Shown piece by piece: positions 6,975 to 15,640 of a DNA stretch of 35,172 bases (the first letter of the stretch is position 1; each line of letters opens with the position of its first letter). Under the pieces are notes generated by a model. That model searched no databases. It was given only the letters and a program-made list of their open reading frames with translations, and was not told the origin of the DNA. Origin of the DNA: JAHJCL01 sp043818355 (GTDB lineage Bacteria > Patescibacteriota > Minisyncoccia > Minisyncoccales > DG-74-3); NCBI GenBank assembly GCA_043818355.1, contig JBDRFX010000016.1:1-35172 (forward strand), in the 5' to 3' direction. Position numbers and translations under genes: made by a program.

Positions 6975-7421
6975 TTACTCTTCCACTGTAACAATAACAG
7001 TAACTTCGGTCTCTAGATTATGATCTAACTTAATCTTAATTTGATATTCACCAAGCTCTTTAATTGGTTGATCAATACTTATTTGAGTCTTTTTAATATC
7101 AAATCCTAATGCTTTTAGCTCTTCTGCTACTTTTTGAGGACTAACTGATTCAAACAATTGGCCCTCTTCTCCAACCTTCATAGCAATAACAATCTCTTGG
7201 CCCTCCAAGGAGGTTGCAACTGCTTGAGCTTTATTTAATGCTTCTTCGGCTGACTTTTCTAATTTTTCTCTTTCAGACCCAAGCCATATCATAGCTTCTT
7301 TGGTGGCTATTTTAACTAATTTTTGAGGAATTAAAAAATTTCTGGCATAACCATCTTTAACTTCCTTAACTTCATATTTTTGCCCTAGATTTTCTATATT
7401 TTCTAAAAGAATTACTTTCAT
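6975..7421 (-). CDS. rplI: Ribosomal protein bL9
   Basis: The N-terminal RNA-binding domain is typical (MKVILLENIENLGQKYEVKEVKDGYARNFLIP, split here as MKVILLENIENLG and KDGYARNFLIP). A connecting helix rich in Glu/Lys and the C-terminal domain follow; 148 aa is the usual size. Some CPR groups, such as Microgenomates, are reported to lack bL9, so its presence helps to place the organism. It is upstream of pyrG in the same direction. Its promoter region holds an inverted repeat, ATGACA-N7-TGTCAT (7434-7452), whose second arm runs into an extended -10 box (TGTCATAAT). Confidence 0.95.
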   Translation of the reverse strand: MKVILLENIENLGQKYEVKEVKDGYARNFLIPQKLVKIATKEAMIWLGSEREKLEKSAEEALNKAQAVATSLEGQEIVIAMKVGEEGQLFESVSPQKVAEELKALGFDIKKTQISIDQPIKELGEYQIKIKLDHNLETEVTVIVTVEE

Positions 7422-7488
7422 AGTTTTTTTAATTATGACACTTTATTTGTCATTTAAAATATAATATATTCTAAATGATTAAAATATT

Positions 7489-8661
7489 TTAATCAATTTC
7501 TTTTATTTTTTCAATAGCCTTCTCAAGTTGAGGGTCTATATCTTTCTCAATATCTTCTATAGTTAGCTCTACTTTAATTTCTGGCTCTAATCCTATATTG
7601 GTGATATGATCCCCCTTAGGAGTCAACCATTTAGCAACCGTTATCTTTAAAGACGAACCCCCGGAAAGATCTTTCAATTCTTGAACCGAGCCCTTACCAA
7701 AAGATTTTTCTCCAATTAACAATACTCCCTTATTGTCTCTTAGAGCTCCTGCCAATATTTCTGAAGCCGAAGCTGATCCTCCGTTGATCAATATAACCAA
7801 TGGATATCCAATAAGTCTAGCGTTGCCCGAAGCTAAATATTCTTTTTGTTCTCCATTGCCAAAATCTTCAATAGTTACTACTTCTCCTTTTTCTAAGAAG
7901 TATCCTGTAATTTCTTGAGCAACCTGTAAATATCCTCCTGGATTATTTCTAAGGTCAAGAATAATTCTTTCGGCGCCACTCTTTAAAATTTCGTCAACTG
8001 CTTTCCTAAAATCATTACTAGCTTTTTCAGAAAAATGATACAAACTTAAATGAGCAATATTATTGTCTAAAAATTCAAGTTTTAAGGAAGGAACCTCTAT
8101 GGTTTCTCTTATAATAGAAATTTCTTTCGTTGTTTCTAAAGAATCATTGTATATAGTCAAAATAACCTCAGAGCCTCTTGGACCCCTAATTAAATCAACT
8201 ACTTCTTCTAAAGAAAGACTGGCAGTAAGAAAATCCTCAACTTTAATAATCTTGTCCCCTGCTTTCAAGCCAGCTTTCTGAGCTGGAGTTCCTTCAAGAG
8301 GAGCTATAACCTGAAGTTGATTCTTTCTTATACCAATTTCCATACCAACTCCCTCAAAGCTTCCCTTAACGTCTTCAGTAAATCTTTTGTTGTCGTCGGG
8401 ATTTAAAAATACTGTGTATGGGTCACCTAAAGAGTTTACCATTCCGGAAATAGCACCGTAAATCATTTCTTTTTCATCAAACTGATTTTTATCAACATAT
8501 AATTCTTCTAATCTTTGCCAAGCCTCCCAAAATAGAGAAAAATCTACTTTTTCTAGAGCGCAAATCTTACATTCGTTTTGTCCCATAGAAAAGCCAAAAA
8601 CAAAGCTAGTTAGTATGGCCACTATTGGAATTATTGAAAATAATATCTTCTTAAATTTCAT
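7489..8661 (-). CDS. S41-family C-terminal processing protease (CtpA/CtpB type)
   Basis: This is a periplasmic or extracellular serine protease. The 390-aa protein has an N-terminal signal anchor (residues 4-26) and a helical region. A PDZ domain (about 103-185, including GVGMEIG and GTPAQKAGLKAGDKI) binds substrate C-termini. The catalytic core has S298 in GGSASASEI and K323 in SFGKGSVQ, 25 residues apart as in the family. The start at 8661 is preferred over an upstream in-frame start at 8712, which lies inside tRNA-Lys. An extended -10 (TGCTATAAT) ends 6 nt before this ATG, pointing to a leaderless mRNA. Confidence 0.93.
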   Translation of the reverse strand: MKFKKILFSIIPIVAILTSFVFGFSMGQNECKICALEKVDFSLFWEAWQRLEELYVDKNQFDEKEMIYGAISGMVNSLGDPYTVFLNPDDNKRFTEDVKGSFEGVGMEIGIRKNQLQVIAPLEGTPAQKAGLKAGDKIIKVEDFLTASLSLEEVVDLIRGPRGSEVILTIYNDSLETTKEISIIRETIEVPSLKLEFLDNNIAHLSLYHFSEKASNDFRKAVDEILKSGAERIILDLRNNPGGYLQVAQEITGYFLEKGEVVTIEDFGNGEQKEYLASGNARLIGYPLVILINGGSASASEILAGALRDNKGVLLIGEKSFGKGSVQELKDLSGGSSLKITVAKWLTPKGDHITNIGLEPEIKVELTIEDIEKDIDPQLEKAIEKIKEID

Positions 8662-8667
8662 AATGAC

Positions 8668-8676
8668 ATTATAGCA
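8668..8676 (-). promoter_or_regulatory. Extended -10 promoter of the S41 protease
   Basis: TGCTATAAT on the minus strand is followed by 6 nt and then the ATG at 8661, so transcription would begin at or next to the start codon. No good -35 box is visible, which fits an extended -10 promoter. Confidence 0.6.
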
Positions 8677-8685
8677 AATTATCTG

Positions 8686-8758
8686 TGCCCTCAGGAGGAC
8701 TCGAACCTCCAACTAATTGCTTAAAAGGCAACTACTCTGCCAATTGAGTTATGAGGGC
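8686..8758 (-). tRNA. tRNA-Lys (anticodon TTT)
   Basis: The cloverleaf is complete: acceptor stem GCCCTCA/TGAGGGC, D arm, anticodon stem GTTGC/GCAAT with loop CTTTTAA (anticodon TTT at 8723-8725), variable loop, T arm GAGG-TTCGAGT-CCTC and discriminator A. CCA is not encoded. It follows dnaJ closely but has its own promoter inside the dnaJ 3' end. Confidence 0.96.
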
Positions 8759-8772
8759 AAAACATGGAATCT

Positions 8773-8801
8773 AGTATAAACTAAATTCCTTCTTTTTTCA
8801 A
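8773..8801 (-). promoter_or_regulatory. Promoter of tRNA-Lys
   Basis: TTGAAA (8796-8801), a 17-bp spacer and TATACT (8773-8778) precede the tRNA by about 15 nt. The -35 box lies within the last codons of dnaJ. Confidence 0.6.
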
Positions 8802-9863
8802 TTCATTCAGCAATTCTTTCTGTTTTTTGCTTAATTTCTTGGGAGTCTTAATAATCAATTCAGCATATAGGTCTCCCATTCCTCTGCCTCCAAAGTGTGG
8901 TAAGCCTTTTTGAGAAATTTTCAAAATCTTGCCTGATTCGGTTCCAGCCGGAACTTTTAAATCAAGCTTTTTTGAGTCAAGAGTTATAATTTCCACATTA
9001 TCTCCCAAAGCACTTTGAGAAAACGAAATAGGAAGTGTCATAAATAAGTTATCTTCTCTTCTTTGAAAAACCTTATGAGGTTTTACTAAAATTCTAACAT
9101 ATAGGTCTCCTGCTTTCCCATTTTTCTTACCAGCATGCCCCTTACCTACCATTTTAATAACTTGATTGGTATCAACTCCAGCAGGAATAATAATGTGAAT
9201 TTTTTCTTCACCCTTTATTCTTCCCTGTCCCTTACAAACATTACAAGGCTTTTCTGGAATATTCCCTTCTCCTTGGCACTCAGGACAAATAATGGTTTTA
9301 GTGTATGAACCTAAAATTGTTTTTTTAACCTGTCTTACATATCCTACGCCACGACAAGAAAAACATTCTTTGATTTTAGTTCCAGGTTCTGCTCCATTTC
9401 CACTACATCTATTACATACAACTCCTTTCTCTAAAATCAAAACCTTTTCGGCTCCTTTTAAAACATCTTCTAGGGTAATTTCTACATCTAACCTAATGCT
9501 CTCCCCTTTTTTTAAATCCTTTGGAGCTCTACGAGAAGATCCTCCACCAAAAAATTCTTCCATTACTTCTCCTAAATCAGAAATATCAAAATTAACTCCT
9601 GGATTTCCCCAAGCCCAATTAAAATCAAATCCTTGTCCTGAGAATCCAGGATTTCCACCTTCGGATACTTGACCAAATCTGTCATATTGAGATTTTTTGT
9701 TTTCATCGGAAAGAACCTGATAAGCCTCATTAATCTCTTTAAACTTATTCTCATCTCCTCCTTTATCGGGATGATATTTGTGAGCTAATTTGTAATAGGC
9801 TTTTTTAATATCTTCAGGTGAAGAATCCTTAGAAACTCCTAAAATTTCGTAATAATCTTTCAT
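8781..9863 (-). CDS. dnaJ: Chaperone DnaJ
   Basis: DnaJ delivers unfolded proteins to DnaK and stimulates its ATPase. The 360-aa protein has the J domain with HPD at 31-33, a G/F-rich linker (about 68-113), and four CxxCxGxG zinc repeats at 150-157, 167-174, 193-200 and 207-214. The C-terminal substrate-binding domains follow. It is the last gene of the heat-shock operon, 10 nt after dnaK, and is expected to be under the same HrcA/CIRCE control. Confidence 0.97.
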   Translation of the reverse strand: MKDYYEILGVSKDSSPEDIKKAYYKLAHKYHPDKGGDENKFKEINEAYQVLSDENKKSQYDRFGQVSEGGNPGFSGQGFDFNWAWGNPGVNFDISDLGEVMEEFFGGGSSRRAPKDLKKGESIRLDVEITLEDVLKGAEKVLILEKGVVCNRCSGNGAEPGTKIKECFSCRGVGYVRQVKKTILGSYTKTIICPECQGEGNIPEKPCNVCKGQGRIKGEEKIHIIIPAGVDTNQVIKMVGKGHAGKKNGKAGDLYVRILVKPHKVFQRREDNLFMTLPISFSQSALGDNVEIITLDSKKLDLKVPAGTESGKILKISQKGLPHFGGRGMGDLYAELIIKTPKKLSKKQKELLNELKKEGI

Positions 9864-9873
9864 TTTTTACTTT

Positions 9874-11793
9874 TTACTTCTCCTTATACTCTCCCTCCTC
9901 GGCTTCAGGAATATCTTCTTTTTTTATTTCCTCCTGAGATTCCTCAGCTTTAGCCTGGTTTTGAGTTTCTTTGTACATAGCTTCTCCAATCTTTTGAGCG
10001 GACGAAGAAAGCTCCTGTGTTTTGTTTTTAATATCTTCAATACTATCACCGTCTTTCACTTTTTTCAATTCTTCTATTTTAGACTCAATATCTTTTTTAA
10101 CACCCTCTTCAACCTTGTCTCCAAGATCTTTCAAGGATTTTTCTGTTGTATAGATTAATGTATTAGCCATATTCTTAACTTCAGCCATTTCTTTCTTTTT
10201 CTCGTCCTCTACAGCATGTAATTCAGCTTCTTTTTTCATTTTTTCAACATCATCCTTAGACAAACCAATAGAACCCTCAATTCTTATAGATTTCTCTTTA
10301 CTGGTTGCCTTGTCTTTAGCTTTAGCTGTCAAAATGCCATTGGCATCGATATCAAAAGTAATTTCTACCTGAGGAACCCCTCTTATGGCTGGAGGAAGAC
10401 CGTCTAACATAAATTTACCAAGAGATCTGTTGTCTAAGGCCATTGATCTTTCTCCTTGTAAGACATTCACTTCAACTGAAGGTTGATTGTCAGCTGCGGT
10501 TGAGAAAATTTGAGACTTTGCTGTAGGAATAGTAGTATTCTTGTTGATCATTATTGTATTAACGCCACCTAGGGTTTCAATTCCCAAAGACAAAGGTAAA
10601 ACATCAAGCAATAAAACGCTCTTAATATCTCCTTCTGGACTTCTTCCTTCTTCTTGAGCTTTTAATATTTCTGCCTGAATAGCCGCTCCCATAGCTACAA
10701 CCTCTTCTGGATTAATAGATCTGTTGGGTTCTTTGTTGAAAGAAGTTTTAACGGCCTCACGAATTGCAGGAATCAAACTAGTTCCTCCAACCAAAACAAC
10801 CTCATTAACAGCTTCTTTGGTTAGATTAGCCTCTTTCAAGGTTATTTCTGTTCTTTTGATAGATTTCTCTATCAAATCTCTCACCTTATCTTCAAATTGA
10901 CTTCTAGTAATTTTATAATACAAATGTTTGGGACCTTCTTTGTCTCCAGAAACAAAAGGTAGATTAATTTCTGTTTCTAGGGCTGAAGATAATTCTATCT
11001 TAGCTTTTTCAGCAGACTCTTTAAGCCTCTGAAGAGCTAATGGATCCTTAGACAAATCAACTCCTTGATCTTTCTTAAATTCTTCTATCATCCAGTTAAC
11101 CAATCTTTGATCAAAATCCTCTCCTCCCAAATGTGGCTCTCCGCCTGTTGATAACACCTCTACTGTATCTGCAGAAATGTTTAAAACAGTAACGTCAAAC
11201 GTACCACCACCAAAGTCATATACAACAACTTTTTCTGTTTCTTTTCTTCCAAAACCATATGCTAAGGCAGCTGAGGTTGGCTCGTTAATCACTCTTAAAA
11301 CATTAAATCCGGCAATCTCTCCTGCGGTTTTAGTGGCTTTTCTTTGAGAATCATCAAAATTAGCAGGACAAGTAATAACAATATCCTTAATCTCTTCTCC
11401 TAATTTTTCTTCTGCATCAGCTTTAATTTTCTGCAATATCATGGCAGAAATTTCAATAGGATCATGCCATTTATCTCCCATTTTTATCTCTACTCCCCCA
11501 GATGACTTTCTTCTGGTTTCATAAGGAAGTCTTTTCAATTCCTTTTGAACTTCAGGATCTTCATATCTTCTGCCAATAAACCTCTTAACAGCAAAAACTG
11601 TATTTTGAGGATTGGTTACTGCTTGCCTTTTAGCCAGAATACCAACCAATCTTTCTCCGTTTTTAGACAAAGCAACAAAAGATGGTACTAAGACAGAACC
11701 TTCTCTACTTTCTAGACACTTTGGCTCACCATTCTGTATGGTTGCCATTTTAGTTATAGATGTTCCCAAATCAATTCCTAATATTTTAGACAT
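9874..11793 (-). CDS. dnaK: Chaperone DnaK (Hsp70)
   Basis: The ATP-driven folding chaperone is complete at 639 aa. The actin-like ATPase domain includes INEPTSAALAYG, VVYDFGGGTFDVTVL and VVLVGGTSLIPAI. The conserved interdomain linker VLLLDVLPLSLGIETLGG, the substrate-binding beta domain and a helical lid with an acidic Glu/Lys-rich end follow. The first phosphate loop reads DLGTSITKMA where DLGTTNS is usual, a local deviation. The gene starts 4 nt after grpE ends and no Shine-Dalgarno sequence precedes it. Confidence 0.97.
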   Translation of the reverse strand: MSKILGIDLGTSITKMATIQNGEPKCLESREGSVLVPSFVALSKNGERLVGILAKRQAVTNPQNTVFAVKRFIGRRYEDPEVQKELKRLPYETRRKSSGGVEIKMGDKWHDPIEISAMILQKIKADAEEKLGEEIKDIVITCPANFDDSQRKATKTAGEIAGFNVLRVINEPTSAALAYGFGRKETEKVVVYDFGGGTFDVTVLNISADTVEVLSTGGEPHLGGEDFDQRLVNWMIEEFKKDQGVDLSKDPLALQRLKESAEKAKIELSSALETEINLPFVSGDKEGPKHLYYKITRSQFEDKVRDLIEKSIKRTEITLKEANLTKEAVNEVVLVGGTSLIPAIREAVKTSFNKEPNRSINPEEVVAMGAAIQAEILKAQEEGRSPEGDIKSVLLLDVLPLSLGIETLGGVNTIMINKNTTIPTAKSQIFSTAADNQPSVEVNVLQGERSMALDNRSLGKFMLDGLPPAIRGVPQVEITFDIDANGILTAKAKDKATSKEKSIRIEGSIGLSKDDVEKMKKEAELHAVEDEKKKEMAEVKNMANTLIYTTEKSLKDLGDKVEEGVKKDIESKIEELKKVKDGDSIEDIKNKTQELSSSAQKIGEAMYKETQNQAKAEESQEEIKKEDIPEAEEGEYKEK

Positions 11794-11797
11794 TTTT

Positions 11798-12295
11798 TTA
11801 GATTTTAAATTTAGACACTTTCACTTTAGCCGGCCTAATAACACGACCATGAAATTGATAACCTTTTTGTATTTCTTCAAGAACAGTTCCTTCGTCTGTT
11901 TTATCTTTTATTTCCCCCACTACTTCATGAAAATTGGGGTCAAATTTTTCGTTGATAGCCTCTATAGCTTCTACTTCATTGGTTTTTAAAAAAGATTCTA
12001 ACTGAGCCTTAATTTGTAATAATCCTTCGACGTGCTTATTATTTTTTAGCTCAGAAGGTAGTTGTTTTTCAGCTAAATAGAAATTATCTAATATTGGCAA
12101 AACCTTTAAAATAAGATCTGTATTAGCATAACCAACTATTTCTCCGATTCTAATGATCTCATCTTTCTTATAATTTAATAAATCTGCTCTTTCTCTTTGC
12201 CAGCAAGCCAAGTATTCATCTTTTAGCTTCTGACTTTCTTCTAATTGTTTTAAAATTTGAGCTGTATTAATTTTTTTCTTTTTTTTATCTGCCAT
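11798..12295 (-). CDS. grpE: Nucleotide exchange factor GrpE
   Basis: GrpE releases ADP from DnaK. The 165-aa product shows an N-terminal lysine-rich segment, the long dimerisation helix with LKDEYLACWQRERADLLNYKKD, and the C-terminal beta domain (FDPNFHEVVGE, then VLEEIQKGYQFHGRVIRPAKVKV split across the signature). Size and position between hrcA and dnaK are typical. It begins 5 nt after hrcA. Confidence 0.95.
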   Translation of the reverse strand: MADKKKKKINTAQILKQLEESQKLKDEYLACWQRERADLLNYKKDEIIRIGEIVGYANTDLILKVLPILDNFYLAEKQLPSELKNNKHVEGLLQIKAQLESFLKTNEVEAIEAINEKFDPNFHEVVGEIKDKTDEGTVLEEIQKGYQFHGRVIRPAKVKVSKFKI

Positions 12296-12300
12296 GTTTT

Positions 12301-13005
12301 TTAAAATTCTTCTATTAATTTTTTGAATGAATCAATTAAAGCAATGTTTTTTCTGTAAGCCATTCTCTTTGGTCCTAGAATAGAAATCCAACCTTTCCCT
12401 TGTTGAGGAAAGTAACATTCCGAAATTATGATACTGAAATCTTGAGCTCCAGGCACTCCAATTTCTTTACCTATATATACTTTAATCTCAGAGCTTGGCT
12501 CTAGAACCTCAATACCTTCTTCAAAATTCTCTAAAAAATCAATGAATTCTTTAATTAGACCAACCGTTCTGAATTCTGGTTCTTGAAAAATATCTTCCCA
12601 ACCTTCTTTTAAAAGCAAGTTTCCAACAGATAAATAACTAATGGCTAATCCAGATGATTTATTGGCTAGGTCTTTGGTAATATTTTGAACAGACTTTACA
12701 ATTTCTTGTTCCTTAATCCAGGGTTTTTTATTAAGATTGTCTTTTTTATGAAAAAAACCTTCTCTATGCAATTTATCAACAAAAAATCTATATGCCTTAT
12801 CTGTTGGAATACGACCAGCAGACGTGTGGGGTTGAGATAAAAACCCCTCATTAGTTAAAATTTGCATATCATTTCTAATGGTGGCTGGAGAAATATCTAA
12901 ACCGCAATCTTTGGCTATTCTAGAAGAAGAAACTGGGGTAGCTGACTTAATATACTCTTCAACTATGCGACTCAGTATTTCTTGTTGTCTTTGCTTGGTT
13001 ATCAT
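12301..13005 (-). CDS. hrcA: Heat-inducible repressor HrcA, short form
   Basis: HrcA represses heat-shock operons by binding CIRCE. The N-terminal winged helix is clear (MITKQRQQEILSRIVEEYI, then ATPVSSSRIAKDCGLDISPATIRNDM, and the wing QPHTSAGRIPTDKAYRFFVD, shown in parts). The protein has about 234 aa against the usual 330-350, so the central insert and dimerisation regions are much reduced. It leads hrcA-grpE-dnaK-dnaJ. A CIRCE element overlaps its promoter, and its ATG lies only 8 nt after the -10 box, so the operon mRNA is probably leaderless. Confidence 0.94.
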   Translation of the reverse strand: MITKQRQQEILSRIVEEYIKSATPVSSSRIAKDCGLDISPATIRNDMQILTNEGFLSQPHTSAGRIPTDKAYRFFVDKLHREGFFHKKDNLNKKPWIKEQEIVKSVQNITKDLANKSSGLAISYLSVGNLLLKEGWEDIFQEPEFRTVGLIKEFIDFLENFEEGIEVLEPSSEIKVYIGKEIGVPGAQDFSIIISECYFPQQGKGWISILGPKRMAYRKNIALIDSFKKLIEEF

Positions 13006-13013
13006 ATGTATAC

Positions 13014-13042
13014 ATATTAAAAAATTAGCAATCTGATGTCAA
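13014..13042 (-). promoter_or_regulatory. Promoter of the hrcA operon
   Basis: TTGACA (13037-13042), a 17-bp spacer and TAATAT (13014-13019) lie on the minus strand. The -35 hexamer lies inside the CIRCE spacer. The start codon (13005) is about 1-3 nt from the expected transcription start. Confidence 0.7.
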
Positions 13043-13051
13043 GAGTGATAA
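13025..13051. promoter_or_regulatory. CIRCE operator (HrcA site)
   Basis: On the plus strand TTAGCAATC, a 9-base spacer and GAGTGATAA match the CIRCE consensus TTAGCACTC-N9-GAGTGCTAA at 16 of 18 arm positions. The spacer length is exact. It overlaps the -35 box of the hrcA promoter and so predicts repression by HrcA, relieved by heat. Confidence 0.9.
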
Positions 13052-13087
13052 ACCAAAAAATACAAAAATATGTTAAAATACTCTAAT

Positions 13088-13108
13088 ATGATTAATTTAA
13101 AAAAATAA
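13088..13108 (+). CDS. Possible 6-codon leader peptide
   Basis: An extended -10 box (TGTTAAAAT, 13071-13079) is followed 8 nt later by an ATG that opens a 6-codon frame (MINLKK). Its stop ends one base before the ATG of the glycosyltransferase gene. If transcription starts 6-8 nt after the box, this mini-frame is the first start codon on a leaderless mRNA and the main gene would be reached by reinitiation. It is too short to be sure by sequence alone. Confidence 0.35.
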   Translation: MINLKK

Positions 13109-13109
13109 A

Positions 13110-14840
13110 ATGTCCAATCGTTTAACCAATCTGTTGGCCTTCACTCTCTTGCTTATTATGTTTTCTGCTGCTTTTTTCAGCATGACTAGAGATTCCCTCA
13201 CTTTTGATGAATTAGCTCATATACCGGCAGGATATTCTTATTTAATAAAAAAAGATTATAGAGTTAATCCAGAACACCCTCCTTTAGCCAAAGATTTGTC
13301 TGCAATCCCTCTGTCATTTCTTAACTTAAATTTTCCATCAGAAAGCTCAAACTGGACTCAAAAAGAAAGTGCTCCAGCTTGGTGGGTTCAATTTGACCTA
13401 GGAAATGAGTTTATATATAAATCAGATAATAATCCTAAAAGTATTATCTTCTGGGCAAGGCTACCAATGATTTTACTTTTAGTATCTCTTGGTTGTCTAT
13501 TGTTCTTATGGACTAAAGAGTTGGCTGGAAAAACCATGGCATTAATGGTTTTAATTCTTTTTGCTTTTTCTCCAACATTCTTGGCTCATGGTAGATTGGT
13601 TACAACTGACGTAGCGGCAAGCTTTGGAGTTATTATATCAATTTACTCTTGGCTTAAATTTCTTAAAAACCCAAATAAGAAAAATATAATACTAACTGGT
13701 ATTTTGTTCGGGATAGCCATGTGCTTAAAGTTTTCTTTGGTTTTGTTGATTCCATTTTTTGCCATTATCACAATTGTTTATGCGCTAGTTAACAACAAAA
13801 AAGAAAAACTACCAGAATATATATTAAAAGCTATTGTGATAGGGCTATTCGGATTATTCTTTATCGTCTCTCCTATTTATTCATTCCATATACAAAATTA
13901 TCCCTTAGAACAACAAATAAGAGATACCTTGGCGGACTTAGCTCCAGGAAAAATATCTCTCATAAAAGATACAATTGTTGGCATGGCCAAAATCCCGCTC
14001 CTAAGACCATTGGCCCAATATTTTAGAGGAATTGCTATGACCCTACAAAGAGCCTCTTTTGGCAATACTGTATATTTTCTAGGAAAAATATCAGCTGATG
14101 GTTGGTGGTATTATTTCCCTATAATATATTTATTGAAAGTACCCCTAGCTTTTCACATAATAACTCTTCTGGGCATAATAGGACTTTTAAGCGTAAAAAG
14201 AAAAGATTGGATTAAGAAAAACTTCACTATATTCTCTTTGATTTTATTCATCTCTATTTATTGGCTTTCAGCTATAGTTGGAAATTTGAATATAGGAATT
14301 CGTCATATTCTACCAACGATTCCTTTAATATATATTGTTGTAGCAATGGGAATTAAAAAACTTCTAGACTCATCAACGAAAAACAAAAAAAACATAAAAA
14401 GCATATTAGCTATTCTACTTATTTGGTATATTGGTTCATCTGTTAGCGCATTTCCAAACTATATTCCATACTTCAACGAATTAGCTGGTGGAACAGATAA
14501 TGGATATAAATTTGCTGTTGATTCAAATTATGACTGGGGCCAAGATTTTCACAAGCTATTAGAATTCATTGAAAAAGAAAAAATAGAAACAATATACTTA
14601 GATTATTTTGGAGGAGAAAACCCTGAATATTATTTGGGAGATAGGTATATAAAATTTAATCCAAAAGAAATAACAGAATTACCAAAAGGATGGATAGCAA
14701 TATCTTTAAATCAACTCCAAGGTGGCATAGCCGAACCTATCACAAAATTTGACCAACAGACTGGCTTCTATGATTGGACTAAAAATTATGAACCCGTAAC
14801 GAGAATTGGCAAATCAATATTGATATATCATATTGATTAA
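13110..14840 (+). CDS. GT-C family membrane glycosyltransferase (GT39/PMT-like)
   Basis: Such enzymes transfer sugars from polyprenyl-phosphate donors to lipids or proteins on the outer side of the membrane. The 576-aa protein has a first hydrophobic segment, then the catalytic loop motif LTFDELAHIPAG with D33-E34 and H37, and the second conserved string NPEHPPLAKDL (55-58). About ten further membrane segments and a soluble end with YDWGQDFHKL follow. This resembles phospholipid carrier-dependent glycosyltransferases; substrate unknown. It is divergent from hrcA and its end overlaps ftsQ by 4 nt. A 6-codon frame directly precedes it. Confidence 0.85.
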   Translation: MSNRLTNLLAFTLLLIMFSAAFFSMTRDSLTFDELAHIPAGYSYLIKKDYRVNPEHPPLAKDLSAIPLSFLNLNFPSESSNWTQKESAPAWWVQFDLGNEFIYKSDNNPKSIIFWARLPMILLLVSLGCLLFLWTKELAGKTMALMVLILFAFSPTFLAHGRLVTTDVAASFGVIISIYSWLKFLKNPNKKNIILTGILFGIAMCLKFSLVLLIPFFAIITIVYALVNNKKEKLPEYILKAIVIGLFGLFFIVSPIYSFHIQNYPLEQQIRDTLADLAPGKISLIKDTIVGMAKIPLLRPLAQYFRGIAMTLQRASFGNTVYFLGKISADGWWYYFPIIYLLKVPLAFHIITLLGIIGLLSVKRKDWIKKNFTIFSLILFISIYWLSAIVGNLNIGIRHILPTIPLIYIVVAMGIKKLLDSSTKNKKNIKSILAILLIWYIGSSVSAFPNYIPYFNELAGGTDNGYKFAVDSNYDWGQDFHKLLEFIEKEKIETIYLDYFGGENPEYYLGDRYIKFNPKEITELPKGWIAISLNQLQGGIAEPITKFDQQTGFYDWTKNYEPVTRIGKSILIYHID

Positions 14841-15640
14841 TCCTTATACTTGTAAGGAGCGAAATTACTGAACCTAACATCAATGTATTCTAGAGATCCC
14901 CTGCTTTCAGCGGGGATTTCTTGTGTTAGGTCTGTTTTTAATTTTGTTAGTTGCCATTCTAGATCTCTTTTAGGATCTATATATATACTCCAACCTTCAG
15001 AAGTTACAATGTTTATTCTTTCTTGAGAAACAATTAAAAATTCTTTTAAATTAATCTGCAGGTCTTGCTGAATAATTTCGGCAATACTGATAATCTTGAC
15101 CAAGAGATCTGGATCAATAACTTGGGAAGATAGTGCTATAGAATAATTCTCTTCTTGTTTTTTGACTCTAAAACTATTAACCTGGTCAATTTCTTCAAAC
15201 GCTATACCCTTTTTATCAACTAAAAAATCCTTATTCTCATCAGAAAAAACAATCAAAGGAATTCTTTCCTCTACTTTTAATGACAAGATACTAGGAAATT
15301 CTCTTTTAAACTCAATATTATCAATCTGAGGAAACCTTTCATAGATTTCATTTACAATTGATGGCACGTTAACCAAAAAGATACTTTTAGTTGGATAAGA
15401 AAATATTTTATTATTAGACAGATCGTCAACTGTTCTAAATAAGTTAATCGTTTTAATTTTTTCATTCCCAGTAATCTTAATTTCTTTTACTTGAAATAAA
15501 TCGTAAAAACAAAAAAGATAAAAAAGGGAAAAAAGTAATAAGAATAAAAAGATAAAAATCCAAAAAGTCTTATCCTCATAAATCTTTTTTTGTTTTCTGA
15601 ATTTTTGAAATTTTTTAAATTTATTTTTTCTTCTAATCAC
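14837..15640 (-). CDS. ftsQ: Cell division protein FtsQ/DivIB
   Basis: FtsQ links the FtsL/FtsB pair to the septal machinery. The 267-aa protein has a basic cytoplasmic start, one membrane helix (about 28-50) and a POTRA domain (about 51-120, with the VKEIKITGNEKI strand). The beta domain ends in GSLEYIDVRFSNFAPYK, a typical FtsQ C-terminus. It is not in a dcw cluster here; instead it follows a FemX-like gene with a 4-nt overlap, tying division to cell-wall cross-bridge enzymes. Confidence 0.85.
   Translation of the reverse strand: MIRRKNKFKKFQKFRKQKKIYEDKTFWIFIFLFLLLFSLFYLFCFYDLFQVKEIKITGNEKIKTINLFRTVDDLSNNKIFSYPTKSIFLVNVPSIVNEIYERFPQIDNIEFKREFPSILSLKVEERIPLIVFSDENKDFLVDKKGIAFEEIDQVNSFRVKKQEENYSIALSSQVIDPDLLVKIISIAEIIQQDLQINLKEFLIVSQERINIVTSEGWSIYIDPKRDLEWQLTKLKTDLTQEIPAESRGSLEYIDVRFSNFAPYKYKD

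Noticed and set aside
7477..7494. AT-only palindrome at the S41 gene end as a terminator
   Set aside because: GATTAAAATATTTTAATC is a perfect palindrome but has almost no GC pairs and no T-run, so it would be a poor terminator.
8662..8712. Longer S41 protease starting at 8712
   Set aside because: The extension runs through the tRNA-Lys gene and would precede the signal peptide; the promoter also lies downstream of it.
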